A stretch of DNA of 64,000 nt, from positions 62,001 to 126,000 of the forward strand of contig CABJBK010000001.1 of NCBI GenBank assembly GCA_902363825.1, in the 5' to 3' direction. The translations under genes were made by a program, and so were the position numbers. The notes under the pieces were generated by a model. That model was not told where the DNA came from. It ran no database searches and saw only the letters and a program-made list of their open reading frames with translations. Shown here in pieces: positions 1 to 7,499 of the stretch (its first letter is position 1; each line of letters begins with the position of its first letter). Source of the stretch: Lachnospiraceae bacterium (GTDB lineage: Bacteria; Bacillota; Clostridia; Lachnospirales; Lachnospiraceae).

Positions 1-2
1 CG

Positions 3-338
3 TATGCGGTCTGCCTTGCAAAAGACCGGCGGGAATTTGTGGCGCGCTTCGGGATCGTTATGCTGCTCGATCATTTTATAACAGATACTTATATCGATGA
101 AGTGCTTCAGGTTTTGGATGAGGTATCTCATGACGGATATTATGTCAAAATGGCAGTTGCATGGGCAATTTCCATCTGTTATGTGAAATTTGAGGAAAAG
201 ACGATGGTGCTGCTGCGTGAGAATACCTTAGATGATTTTACCTACAATAAGTCGCTTCAGAAGATCACGGAGTCTTACCGCGTCACAAAAGAGGACAAGG
301 CACGCATCCGGAGCATGAAGCGTGTGACAAAAAAATAA
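3..338 (+). CDS. DNA alkylation repair protein (AlkD-like), C-terminal part
   Basis: The reading frame is open from the window edge, so the gene starts upstream and only about the last 111 residues are visible. The stretch RREFVARFGIVMLLDHFI and the following helices resemble the C-terminal HEAT-like repeats of AlkD-type DNA glycosylases, which remove alkylated bases from DNA. The protein ends in a basic tail (RSMKRVTKK). The GTG at position 39 is internal and not a start. Family assignment rests on a partial sequence; the catalytic region is outside the window. Confidence 0.65.
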   Translation, partial: YAVCLAKDRREFVARFGIVMLLDHFITDTYIDEVLQVLDEVSHDGYYVKMAVAWAISICYVKFEEKTMVLLRENTLDDFTYNKSLQKITESYRVTKEDKARIRSMKRVTKK

Positions 339-360
339 AAAAAGAAAAAACAAAAAAGTT

Positions 361-388
361 TGTAACGAAATGACATTTCCTCCGTCTA
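361..388 (+). promoter_or_regulatory. ECF-type promoter of the sigma factor gene
   Basis: TGTAAC (361-366) and CGTCTA (383-388) are separated by 16 bases, which fits the TGAAAC-N16-CGTC type recognised by ECF sigma factors. It lies about 30 bases before the start codon of an ECF sigma gene, so autoregulation is the simple inference. There is no SigA-type promoter in the same gap. Confidence 0.6.
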
Positions 389-417
389 ATCAGTGAAAGA
401 AAAGGAGGTGAACGGTT

Positions 418-894
418 CTGGACTTCGAGAATTTATATCATACCTACTATATGCAGGTGTATTCCTATGTGCTCACGATGGTGAAAGATCAGGCGTCTGC
501 CGAGGAGATCACACAGAATACTTTTTATAAGGCGATGACGGCGAAGAAAAAATATGAGGGCAGATCCAGTGAATTTACCTGGCTGTGCAGTATTGCGAAA
601 CGCCTTACGATCGATGGGTACCGCAGGAATACAAAAACGGCAGAACTGAGTGAGGCAGTGCCCTCGGAAAAAGACATTGCGAAAGAAGCGGAAGACCGGA
701 ACATGGCGCTTCAGATTCACCTTGTTCTTCACGAAATGCCGGAACCCTATAAAGAAGTGTTCCAGCTGCGGATCTTTGGAGAACTGTCGTTTTCGCAGAT
801 CGGCATGATCTTCGGAAAATCCGAGAACTGGGCAAGGGTGACTTATCACAGGGCGAGGTTAAAAATACAGGAAAGGATGGAGGAAAATGAGTAG
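418..894 (+). CDS. ECF-family RNA polymerase sigma factor
   Basis: This is a sigma-70 family protein of about 158 residues with region 2 (YSYVLTMVKDQASAEEITQ, then FTWLCSIAKRLTIDGYRR) and region 4 (PYKEVFQLRIFGELSFSQIG, then a helix-turn-helix). It would direct RNA polymerase to a small stress regulon. The start chosen is CTG at 418: AAAGGAGGTG (401-410) lies 7 bases upstream, and the extra residues LDFENLYHTYY complete the conserved region 2 start. The first ATG in frame, at 451, would remove this and sits far from the Shine-Dalgarno. The stop overlaps the anti-sigma start by 8 bases, so the two are translationally coupled. Confidence 0.9.
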   Translation: MDFENLYHTYYMQVYSYVLTMVKDQASAEEITQNTFYKAMTAKKKYEGRSSEFTWLCSIAKRLTIDGYRRNTKTAELSEAVPSEKDIAKEAEDRNMALQIHLVLHEMPEPYKEVFQLRIFGELSFSQIGMIFGKSENWARVTYHRARLKIQERMEENE

Positions 895-1879
895 AGAAAA
901 TAGCAGAGATTGCGATCTGGTACAGGATCTGCTGCCGCTTTATCTGGATGATGCCTGCAGCGCATCGAGTAAGAAAGTAGTAGAGGAGCATCTCGCGGAG
1001 TGTGCGGCGTGCAGAGAGGTGGTTCAAAAATTAAAAGATCATACGGTGGAAGACGTGATCGCAGCAGAGTCGGAGAGTGTTTTGGCGCATCACGCAAAAA
1101 GGGAGAGGACAGCTGCTTTTAAGGCGGGAATCATCATTGCGGGACTTTTGATACTGCCGGTATTGATCACACTGATCGTCGGGATGGCAAATGGCGGAGG
1201 ACTTGGCGTATTTTTCGTTACGCTCGCGAGTATGCTTCTCGTCGGGGCAATGACGGCGGTGCCGCTTCTGTCCTTAAAAAACCGGCTTTCGCGCACGATA
1301 CTCTGTGGTGTGGGCGCATTGCTGTTGATCCTGTTTTTTGTAGATCGGATGAATGGCGGCGGTGGATTTCTTATCGTTGCGATCCCGACGATCCTTGGGT
1401 TATCGGTTCCGCTGTTTCCGGTGCTTTTGCATGCGGTCAGGCTTCCTGCGGCACTTTCGGATAAAAAAGGGCTGCTTACAATGGCGTGGGATACGGTCTG
1501 GCTGTTCCTTACGATCTGCATCGTGTGTGTCCGTGACGGTTCGATGGAGGAACTGCGCGGCGGGCTTACGGTCGCGGCTGTCTATATGCTTGGAGTCTGG
1601 CTTGTTTTTGGGCTTGCAAGATACGCAAAGCTCAATCGTTTCAAAAAAGCTGGATGTATTGCGGCAGTCTGCGGGCTCTGGACCGCATTCGGACAGGATA
1701 TCTGTAACTGGCTTTTAGGGGAAGGAATCCGGCTTACGATCTGTTCCGCCGATTTCTCAAGCTGGAACACCGATCTTCAGATCAACGCGAATGTGTATCT
1801 GATCGTTTTGATCGGCAGTCTGGTACTTGGCGGCTTTTTGTTTGTGGCCGGGCTTATCAAAGAGAGAAAAAGGGGATAA
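887..1879 (+). CDS. Anti-sigma factor, zinc-finger type, multi-pass membrane protein
   Basis: 330 residues. The N-terminal 45 residues carry the zinc-binding anti-sigma motif (EEHLAECAACREVV, His-x3-Cys-x2-Cys) preceded by CDLVQDLLPLYLDD. This family binds its partner sigma and holds it at the membrane. From about residue 80 there are roughly eight hydrophobic segments, more than the usual single span, so the signal is probably sensed within the membrane. It overlaps the sigma gene by 8 bases and is followed after two bases by a lipoprotein gene. The partner is inferred from position; what it senses is unknown. Confidence 0.85.
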   Translation: MSRENSRDCDLVQDLLPLYLDDACSASSKKVVEEHLAECAACREVVQKLKDHTVEDVIAAESESVLAHHAKRERTAAFKAGIIIAGLLILPVLITLIVGMANGGGLGVFFVTLASMLLVGAMTAVPLLSLKNRLSRTILCGVGALLLILFFVDRMNGGGGFLIVAIPTILGLSVPLFPVLLHAVRLPAALSDKKGLLTMAWDTVWLFLTICIVCVRDGSMEELRGGLTVAAVYMLGVWLVFGLARYAKLNRFKKAGCIAAVCGLWTAFGQDICNWLLGEGIRLTICSADFSSWNTDLQINANVYLIVLIGSLVLGGFLFVAGLIKERKRG

Positions 1880-1881
1880 AA

Positions 1882-2595
1882 ATGAAAAAGAGAGATCAGG
1901 CAATTGGTTTTCTGGTGGTATTTTTAGCGGCAGGCATGCTGATATCCTGCGGCAGAAGCAGAGAAGTGGAGCAGGATGCGGAGGCGCGCGTAGAGGAAGC
2001 GTTTACCGAAAACGGGATCACCGACTTTGAAAAAATGGATTTGTCGGCGTATGAACAGCAGGCGGGCGTGGCACTTGCGGATGACTATGTCAGCTATCAC
2101 TTTTTTTATGAGAGTGACGGGCTGGCGATAGAAGCGTATCTTGGTGCGCCGAGAGAACTGCTGGAACAGAAAAAGCCATCGGACTGCCTGATCTATAATC
2201 ACGGGGGAAACAGGGATTATGGCGCATTGGAAGGCGTTGAGACCACATTCTATGCGTATCAGTATCAGACGATCTGTGTTGCTTCCAATTACCGGGGATG
2301 TGGAAAAAGCGAGGGAACCGATACGTTTGGCGGACAGGATGTGGACGACGTGATCCATTTGGTCGATCTGTGTGAAAAAATGCCGTTTATTGACGGAGAT
2401 CATATCAATATGCTCGGCGTGTCACGCGGCGGCATGATGACATACGAGGCACTCCGCGCGGATGACCGCATTCACCGGGCGGTTGTGGTGTCCGGGCTCG
2501 CGGACAGTTTCATGGAGTACGAGGAGCGGGCGGACATGGTGAGCTTAGCAAAGAGGATGTGGAGAAGATCCGCCAGTGGCTTCTGGAATAGTTGA
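1882..2595 (+). CDS. Alpha/beta-hydrolase lipoprotein, C-terminally truncated
   Basis: The signal peptide ends in a lipobox (GMLISC, Cys23), so the product would be a surface lipoprotein. The body is an alpha/beta hydrolase of the S9 peptidase/acyl-esterase kind: oxyanion region YNHGGNRDYG, ASNYRGCGKSEG, and nucleophile elbow GVSRGG with Ser181. Family members continue another 100 or more residues carrying the catalytic Asp and His; here the protein stops soon after the elbow, with an atypical tail (KRMWRRSASGFWNS). Read in another frame, the last 50 bases encode ELSKEDVEKIRQWLLE and a stop, which looks like the end of a different protein. A deletion fusing two genes is the best explanation. 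Probably inactive. Confidence 0.65.
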   Translation: MKKRDQAIGFLVVFLAAGMLISCGRSREVEQDAEARVEEAFTENGITDFEKMDLSAYEQQAGVALADDYVSYHFFYESDGLAIEAYLGAPRELLEQKKPSDCLIYNHGGNRDYGALEGVETTFYAYQYQTICVASNYRGCGKSEGTDTFGGQDVDDVIHLVDLCEKMPFIDGDHINMLGVSRGGMMTYEALRADDRIHRAVVVSGLADSFMEYEERADMVSLAKRMWRRSASGFWNS

Positions 2596-2633
2596 CAAAA
2601 TAGTTAGCCGGTGCTAACATAACAGGTGTTATG
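2592..2633 (+). promoter_or_regulatory. Promoter with two overlapping palindromic operators
   Basis: TTGACA (2592-2597), a 17-base spacer and TAACAT (2615-2620) form a good SigA promoter. GTTAGC-CGGT-GCTAAC (2603-2618) covers the spacer and -10, and CATAAC-AGGT-GTTATG (2618-2633) follows, ending in the ATG of the TetR remnant. This is the classic layout of a self-repressing TetR gene. A copy of the second palindrome recurs at 2943-2958. Confidence 0.65.
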
Positions 2634-2914
2634 AAAAAGAAAGAAGAGACGATCGACAAGATAAAAAAAGCGGCGGTGCTGGAATTTTTGGATAAGGGCT
2701 ATGCCAAGGCGAGCCTTCGCACGATCTGCCGGATGAGGCATTGCTAAGGATACTGGCAAAGATGCGGCTGGAAGGCTGTCTTTCGATCAACAAGGGAAAT
2801 TACGATATGGAATATAGTTTGTATCTCGCAAAAAAGATCGGCATACATGCCGGTGGCGGAACAGAAAAATTAATACAGCATCTGTTAAAAGAGGTTCATG
2901 GCAATTCGCTGTGA
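2631..2914 (+). pseudogene. TetR-family regulator remnant joined to an unidentified gene end
   Basis: The ATG at 2631 opens 38 codons of a typical TetR N-terminus (KKAAVLEFLDKGYAKASLRTIC) that breaks off before the recognition helix and stops at 2745-2747. From about 2732, in a different frame, another open stretch (DEALLRILAKMRLEGCLSIN and onward, ending LLKEVHGNSL) runs to a stop at 2912-2914. It lacks its own start and is not recognised. The two pieces look like the ends left after an internal deletion. This accounts for the whole gap between the hydrolase and the methyltransferase. Confidence 0.6.
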
Positions 2915-2942
2915 GCTTCTTTTTTTATAAAACATAACAAAT

Positions 2943-2958
2943 CATAACAGATGTTATG
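2943..2958. promoter_or_regulatory. Palindromic operator upstream of the methyltransferase gene
   Basis: CATAAC-AGAT-GTTATG is a perfect 6-base inverted repeat with a 4-base centre. It matches the palindrome at 2618-2633 in both arms and differs only in the centre. It lies 20 bases before the methyltransferase start, so the methyltransferase was probably a target of the decayed TetR regulator. Confidence 0.6.
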
Positions 2959-2977
2959 GAAAGAGAGGAAGAAAAGA

Positions 2978-3781
2978 ATGGAAAAGAAGAAATTGATCAA
3001 TTTAAAAGGGGTACCGGAGACCATGCTGCAGACGTTGTATGCGAGGGCAAAGGAATCGAAAAAAACGGATCATGTGATCTATGATGCGAAGGCGATCGAG
3101 ATCGTGGAGGAGCTGGACTATGATTTTACAAAGGCGGATAAAGATACCGCAATGGCAAGCGGCGTGATCGCGCGGACGATCGTACTCGATCAGATGGTGG
3201 GAGAATTTTTGGAAAAAAATCCGGACGCAGTCGTTGTAAACATTGCCTGCGGTCTGGACACCCGTTGTTATCGGATGGCGGGCAGATATAAGCGGTGGTA
3301 TAACGTAGATCTCTCCGAGACCATGCAGGTGCGGGAGCGGTTCCTCCGGGAGAACGGACCGATCTATCAGATCGCGGGTTCTGCGATGGATGCGTCTTAC
3401 GCTGACGCGGTAAAATGTGATGGGGAGCCGGTACTTGCGGTCATTGAAGGACTTACCATGTATTTAAGCGAGCAGGAGGTAAAGCAGATGTTTGGGATCC
3501 TGGCAGATAGATTTGCGGAGGTTACCGTGATGGCAGAGACGATGTCACCGTTTGTCGCATCCCATATAAAAGAAAAATCGATCGAAGGCAGCCAGGCAAA
3601 ATTCAGCTGGGGTATCAAGAACGGAAAAGAACTGCAAAAGCTGCTGCCGCAATTTGAAAATCAAAGAGACGTAAGCCTTGTCGAGGGGATGGAACAAATG
3701 ATGCCGGTCTACCGTGTGATCGGAAAGATCCCGTTCGTCCGCAATCTCTCAAATAAAATACTCGTGATGAAACGCGTATAA
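2978..3781 (+). CDS. Class I SAM-dependent methyltransferase (LCMT family)
   Basis: 267 residues. The SAM-binding loop VVNIACGLDTRCYRM, an acidic motif at the end of the next strand (WYNVDLSE) and VIEGLTMYLSEQEVKQMF are hallmarks of the leucine carboxyl methyltransferase-like family (PF04072), whose bacterial members methylate small molecules, mostly of unknown identity. I chose ATG 2978 because AGAGGAAG lies just upstream; the earlier ATG at 2951 sits inside the operator palindrome and lacks a ribosome binding site. Such methyltransferases often sit beside a TetR regulator, matching the remnant upstream. Substrate unknown. Confidence 0.85.
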   Translation: MEKKKLINLKGVPETMLQTLYARAKESKKTDHVIYDAKAIEIVEELDYDFTKADKDTAMASGVIARTIVLDQMVGEFLEKNPDAVVVNIACGLDTRCYRMAGRYKRWYNVDLSETMQVRERFLRENGPIYQIAGSAMDASYADAVKCDGEPVLAVIEGLTMYLSEQEVKQMFGILADRFAEVTVMAETMSPFVASHIKEKSIEGSQAKFSWGIKNGKELQKLLPQFENQRDVSLVEGMEQMMPVYRVIGKIPFVRNLSNKILVMKRV

Positions 3782-3859
3782 AAAATCCCAATCTTCACAG
3801 ACTAACAGGGCAGATGATATTTGGATGTCACTGCCAAAAAGTAAAAAGGAGACCCGAGA

Positions 3860-4291
3860 ATGAAAGAACACACCATTGCCCTCCTCACCGAGTGCGAAGC
3901 CGGACTGAAAATGGCGACCGGCTCCATGGAACAGACCCTGCCCAAGTTAAGTGATCCCGGATTTAAAACCATGTTTCAGGATTATTATACCAAGCACGCA
4001 AAATTACAGGAGGAGTGCAAAAGACAGTTAAAGGAGCAGCAAAAAGAGGAGGACCAGTACGAAAAGAATCCGCCGCTTATCGCAAAACTCATGTCGGACT
4101 TAAAGATCGCAAAGTGCGAGGACATGGGAGACGTGGCGGATTTTTATACCGATGGCTGCAATATGGGAATGAAGACGATCGCAAAATGCTTAAACAAATA
4201 TATGCAGGCATCCGAAGAGAGCATATCGCTTGCGCGGAAGGTCATTAAGATGGAGCAGCACTTTATGGAAGATCTGCGTGCGTACCTCTAA
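3860..4291 (+). CDS. Small helical protein, possibly ferritin-like, function unknown
   Basis: 143 residues preceded by AAAAGGAG. I do not recognise the family with certainty. The sequence is almost entirely amphipathic helix, with an early segment LTECEAGLKMATGSMEQTLP, a charged middle (KRQLKEQQKEEDQYEKN) and helices to the end, consistent with a four-helix bundle like those of the DUF2383/ferritin-like group. There is no signal peptide or membrane segment. It stands alone between the methyltransferase and the maltodextrin operon. Confidence 0.6.
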   Translation: MKEHTIALLTECEAGLKMATGSMEQTLPKLSDPGFKTMFQDYYTKHAKLQEECKRQLKEQQKEEDQYEKNPPLIAKLMSDLKIAKCEDMGDVADFYTDGCNMGMKTIAKCLNKYMQASEESISLARKVIKMEQHFMEDLRAYL

Positions 4292-4297
4292 AAATTG

Positions 4298-4313
4298 GGT
4301 AAACGTTTTCCCT
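4298..4313. promoter_or_regulatory. LacI-family operator, upstream copy
   Basis: GGGTAAACGTTTTCCC is a near-perfect palindrome around a central CG (one mismatched pair), the layout bound by LacI/GalR regulators. It lacks the TG...CA ends of CcpA cre sites, so the regulator encoded at 9293-10315 is the better candidate. A second site lies 118 bases downstream, centre to centre. Confidence 0.55.
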
Positions 4314-4414
4314 GTTTTTTTGGGCGAAACAGACAGGATTTGTTGAAGTCAGACGCCGTGTATGGTAAAAATTACTTAAATATCTGATATATATATCCGG
4401 TGTAAACAAAAAAC

Positions 4415-4430
4415 AGGAAAACGTTTCTAC
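4415..4430. promoter_or_regulatory. LacI-family operator, downstream copy
   Basis: AGGAAAACGTTTCTAC has the same AAACGTTT core around a central CG as the site at 4298-4313. It lies 20 bases before the start of the sugar-binding protein gene, in the likely 5' leader or promoter. Two sites 118 bases apart could allow DNA looping. I could not place a convincing -35/-10 pair between them. Confidence 0.5.
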
Positions 4431-4449
4431 AAAAATGGAGGGTAAAGGT

Positions 4450-5739
4450 ATGAAAAGAAAAATAGCAGTGATGCTCGGCGTGACAATGGCAATGGGGCTT
4501 TTTGCAGGATGCGGGGCAGAAAACAGTGAGACTTCATCAGGTGGCACTGTGACAGGTGGCACGGAAACGGGCGTGTCCGAAAAGGAAAAGACCGACGGGA
4601 CGGCGGACACAGATGAGATACATATCTGGCATGACGGGGATGAGACGATCATGCAGGTGATCGAGGATCAGGTGAATGATTCTCTGGCGGAAGATCATGT
4701 GACAGTAAAATTTGAGAAAAAGAGCGGTCTGACCGATCAGATCAAATTGTATGGAAATGACGCGGAGAGCGGACCGGATATGTATCTGTACGCGCATGAT
4801 TCGCTTGGAACTTTTGTGGAGATGGGCGTGCTTGCTCCGATCACGGATGTGATCGATGAGAGCGTGTACGCGGATATGCTTCCGATGACACAGGAGGCGG
4901 GACAGTACAAGGAAGAACAGTATCTGCTTCCGGTCTATTTTGAGACACTTTTATTTATGTACAATAAAGACACCTGGGAAGGCGAAGTTCCTTCGACGAC
5001 AGAGGATCTTTACAGTTATATGGAAGCGCACACCGATACGGCGGCGGGTACTTACGCGGTAGTCAACCAGCATTCCACGGCATACAATGTAGCGCCGGTC
5101 ATCAACGGATTTGGCGGCTATATCATCGATAAGGACGCAAAGCCGGGGCTGAATGATGAGAAGACCAAAGAAGCGATCACGTATAATAAGAAGTTTGCGG
5201 AACTTGAGGCGGATGGAGATTACAATACGGTAACAGCATTATTTAATGAAGGAAAAGCATCTGCGATCGTTGGCGGACCATGGCTGGTATCCGGCATCCG
5301 GGAAGCGGGGATCAATCTTGGCATCCGGTCACTGTCTGATTTTACCCTGCCAAACGGCGAAGCACTGGCACCGTATGCGGGTGTGCAGGGCGTTGGCGTG
5401 ATGAAACATGCGGCGGATACGAAAAAGGATGCCATTGCAGCGGTATTAAAGGCACTTGCACAACCGGAAGTCGGCGTGGCGCTTGCGAGTCAGGCAAACT
5501 GCGCATCGGCAAACGCGAAATCCTATGACACACCCGAAGTTTCCGAAAATGAAATGATCGCGGCAATGAAGAAAACAGCAGAGACAGCGCAGCCAATGCC
5601 GAATATCCCGGAAATGAGTGTTATGTGGGGACCGGCGGAATCCCTTCTCGCAGCGGTAAACAAATCCGGCGAGGACGTGGATGCGGCAGCGGATCAGTAT
5701 GAGGAAGAGGCAGAGACTGCGATCGCGGATATGCAGTAG
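4450..5739 (+). CDS. Maltodextrin-type ABC transporter substrate-binding lipoprotein
   Basis: 429 residues. The signal peptide ends in the lipobox LFAGC (Cys21), and a Ser/Thr/Gly-rich linker follows. The mature part is a family 1 extracellular solute-binding protein of the MalE/MdxE kind (IHIWHDGDETIMQVIEDQVN, GPDMYLYAHDSLGTFVEMG, KASAIVGGPWLV). It captures malto-oligosaccharides at the cell surface for the two permeases that follow. GGAGGG (4437-4442) fixes the start at ATG 4450 instead of 4435. No ATPase is encoded here; a shared MsmK/MsmX-type ATPase elsewhere is expected, as is common in Bacillota. Confidence 0.88.
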   Translation: MKRKIAVMLGVTMAMGLFAGCGAENSETSSGGTVTGGTETGVSEKEKTDGTADTDEIHIWHDGDETIMQVIEDQVNDSLAEDHVTVKFEKKSGLTDQIKLYGNDAESGPDMYLYAHDSLGTFVEMGVLAPITDVIDESVYADMLPMTQEAGQYKEEQYLLPVYFETLLFMYNKDTWEGEVPSTTEDLYSYMEAHTDTAAGTYAVVNQHSTAYNVAPVINGFGGYIIDKDAKPGLNDEKTKEAITYNKKFAELEADGDYNTVTALFNEGKASAIVGGPWLVSGIREAGINLGIRSLSDFTLPNGEALAPYAGVQGVGVMKHAADTKKDAIAAVLKALAQPEVGVALASQANCASANAKSYDTPEVSENEMIAAMKKTAETAQPMPNIPEMSVMWGPAESLLAAVNKSGEDVDAAADQYEEEAETAIADMQ

Positions 5740-5769
5740 GGAAATATACAAAAAGAAGGAGTGTGCAGT

Positions 5770-6657
5770 ATGAAAAACAGACAGAAGATCCTTCCGTGGA
5801 TGTACAGTCTGCCCGCGCTTGTCTTAGTTGGGATCATTGTGATCTTTCCGATCTTATATACGGGCTACATATCACTTACCAATATGAACATGTATCACTG
5901 GGATGACTACCATCTGATCGGGCTTTCCAACTTTAAGCGGGCGCTTTTAAAGGTAGATTCCGGGTTCTTAAACGCGCTTTTGACGACCATCCTCTGGACG
6001 GTAGTAAATATGGTCATACAGGTGGTCGTATCCTTTTTTATCGCGCTCGGACTGAATGCGAAAGGACTGAAACTGGCGAGAGTGTATAAGACGCTTTTGA
6101 TGTTTCCCTGGGCAATGCCGGCGTATGTGTCCATTTTATTATGGCGGGTCGGGATGTATAACACGGAATTTGGCTTTTTCAATAAAGTGCTTGCGGCACT
6201 GGGGTTTGAAAAGATCAATTTTCTGTCCGAAAATGTACCGGCGTTTTTCTCCTGCATGATCTTAAATCTGTGGATGGCGCTGCCCTTTATGATCATGATG
6301 ATGGACGGCGCGCTGCAGAGCATTGACAAGAGCTATTACGAGAGTGCGAGACTGGATGGAGCGGGATTTTTCAAACAGAACTGGTACATCACGGTTCCGT
6401 CGATCCGGCCGATCCTGCTTCCGTCCGTCATCATGACGACATTTACGACCTTTAAGCAGTTTGATATCGTGTATCTGCTCACCATGCAGAAGGGCGCGCT
6501 TTCCGGTGCTACGTTACAGACGATCATTACCTATGCGCATCAGAATGCGTTTGTATCAAATAACTATGGACTGTCCTCGGCGGTATCCATCGTGATCTTT
6601 GGATTTATTGTCCTCTTTTCACTGTTTACAAACCGGGGGGTGAAGGAGAAAGTATGA
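5770..6657 (+). CDS. ABC transporter permease, MalF type
   Basis: 295 residues with six predicted membrane spans, belonging to the binding-protein-dependent permease family (PF00528). The EAA loop that contacts the ATPase is visible as YYESARLDGAGFFKQNWYIT. It lacks the long periplasmic P2 loop of E. coli MalF, as usual in Gram-positives. AAGAAGGA (5753-5760) supports ATG 5770 over the GTG at 5761. It lies 30 bases after the binding protein gene and overlaps the next permease by 4 bases. Confidence 0.9.
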   Translation: MKNRQKILPWMYSLPALVLVGIIVIFPILYTGYISLTNMNMYHWDDYHLIGLSNFKRALLKVDSGFLNALLTTILWTVVNMVIQVVVSFFIALGLNAKGLKLARVYKTLLMFPWAMPAYVSILLWRVGMYNTEFGFFNKVLAALGFEKINFLSENVPAFFSCMILNLWMALPFMIMMMDGALQSIDKSYYESARLDGAGFFKQNWYITVPSIRPILLPSVIMTTFTTFKQFDIVYLLTMQKGALSGATLQTIITYAHQNAFVSNNYGLSSAVSIVIFGFIVLFSLFTNRGVKEKV

Positions 6658-7499
6658 GTTTTGGAAAAATAAAATACACTGTGGGACACATCTTGCTGAA
6701 CCTGTTTTTCCTCGTGATCTGTGCCGCCGCGCTGATCCCGATCTTATATGCGGTATCCCTTTCACTGGGAAACGGAAGCGCGGCGATAAGCTCCGGATTA
6801 TCCTTTTTTCCGGAGTCTCCCACATTCAAAAATTACAGGGCGATCCTGGTCGAGGAACCATTTTTGCTGTGGCTTAAAAATTCCGCGATTTTAAGTATCG
6901 GAACCATGGTGGCTGCCATGGGAACCGCAGTGACGGCGGCGTACGCGTTTTCGAGATACCGTTTCCGTGGAAGGAGCGGCGTGCTTGAGCTGCTTCTTAT
7001 ATTAAACGCATTCCCGCAGATCTTATCGATGTTTGCGATATTCCGGCTGTTTAAGACATTTCATCTGCTGAACTCTTATGTTGGGCTGATCATCGTATAC
7101 GCGGGCAGCATGTGTATCTTCAGTATCTGGAATATGAAAGGATATTTCGACACGATCCCGGTTGAGATCGAGGAGGCGGCAAGGATCGATGGCGCGGGGG
7201 CAGGGCAGCTTCTGGTGCGGGTAGCGCTTCCGCTTGCGAGACCTGCCATTATCGTAACAGCTGTTATGGTACTGATCTTTGTGTGGAATGAATACCTGTT
7301 TTCCACGACATTTATGATGAATGCGGACAGTTATACGCTGGCGGCCGGACTCTACCAGCTGCAGGCAAGTGATTACAGCAGGAGCTGGCCATTGTTTTCG
7401 GCGGCTGCGATCTTGGTATCCATTCCGATTCTGATCGCGTTTTTTGCCATCCAGAAATATATGGTATCCGGGCTTACGGCAGGAGGAGTAAAGGGATGA
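6654..7499 (+). CDS. ABC transporter permease, MalG type
   Basis: 281 residues, six membrane spans, second permease of the maltodextrin importer. The EAA loop reads EIEEAARIDGAGAGQLLVRV, followed by ALPLARPAIIV, and the C-terminus (QKYMVSGLTAGGVKG) is the typical MalG ending that reaches the ATPase. Its ATG overlaps the preceding TGA by 4 bases, and its own stop overlaps the GH13 gene start by 4 bases, so the three genes are translationally coupled. Confidence 0.92.
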   Translation: MSFGKIKYTVGHILLNLFFLVICAAALIPILYAVSLSLGNGSAAISSGLSFFPESPTFKNYRAILVEEPFLLWLKNSAILSIGTMVAAMGTAVTAAYAFSRYRFRGRSGVLELLLILNAFPQILSMFAIFRLFKTFHLLNSYVGLIIVYAGSMCIFSIWNMKGYFDTIPVEIEEAARIDGAGAGQLLVRVALPLARPAIIVTAVMVLIFVWNEYLFSTTFMMNADSYTLAAGLYQLQASDYSRSWPLFSAAAILVSIPILIAFFAIQKYMVSGLTAGGVKG

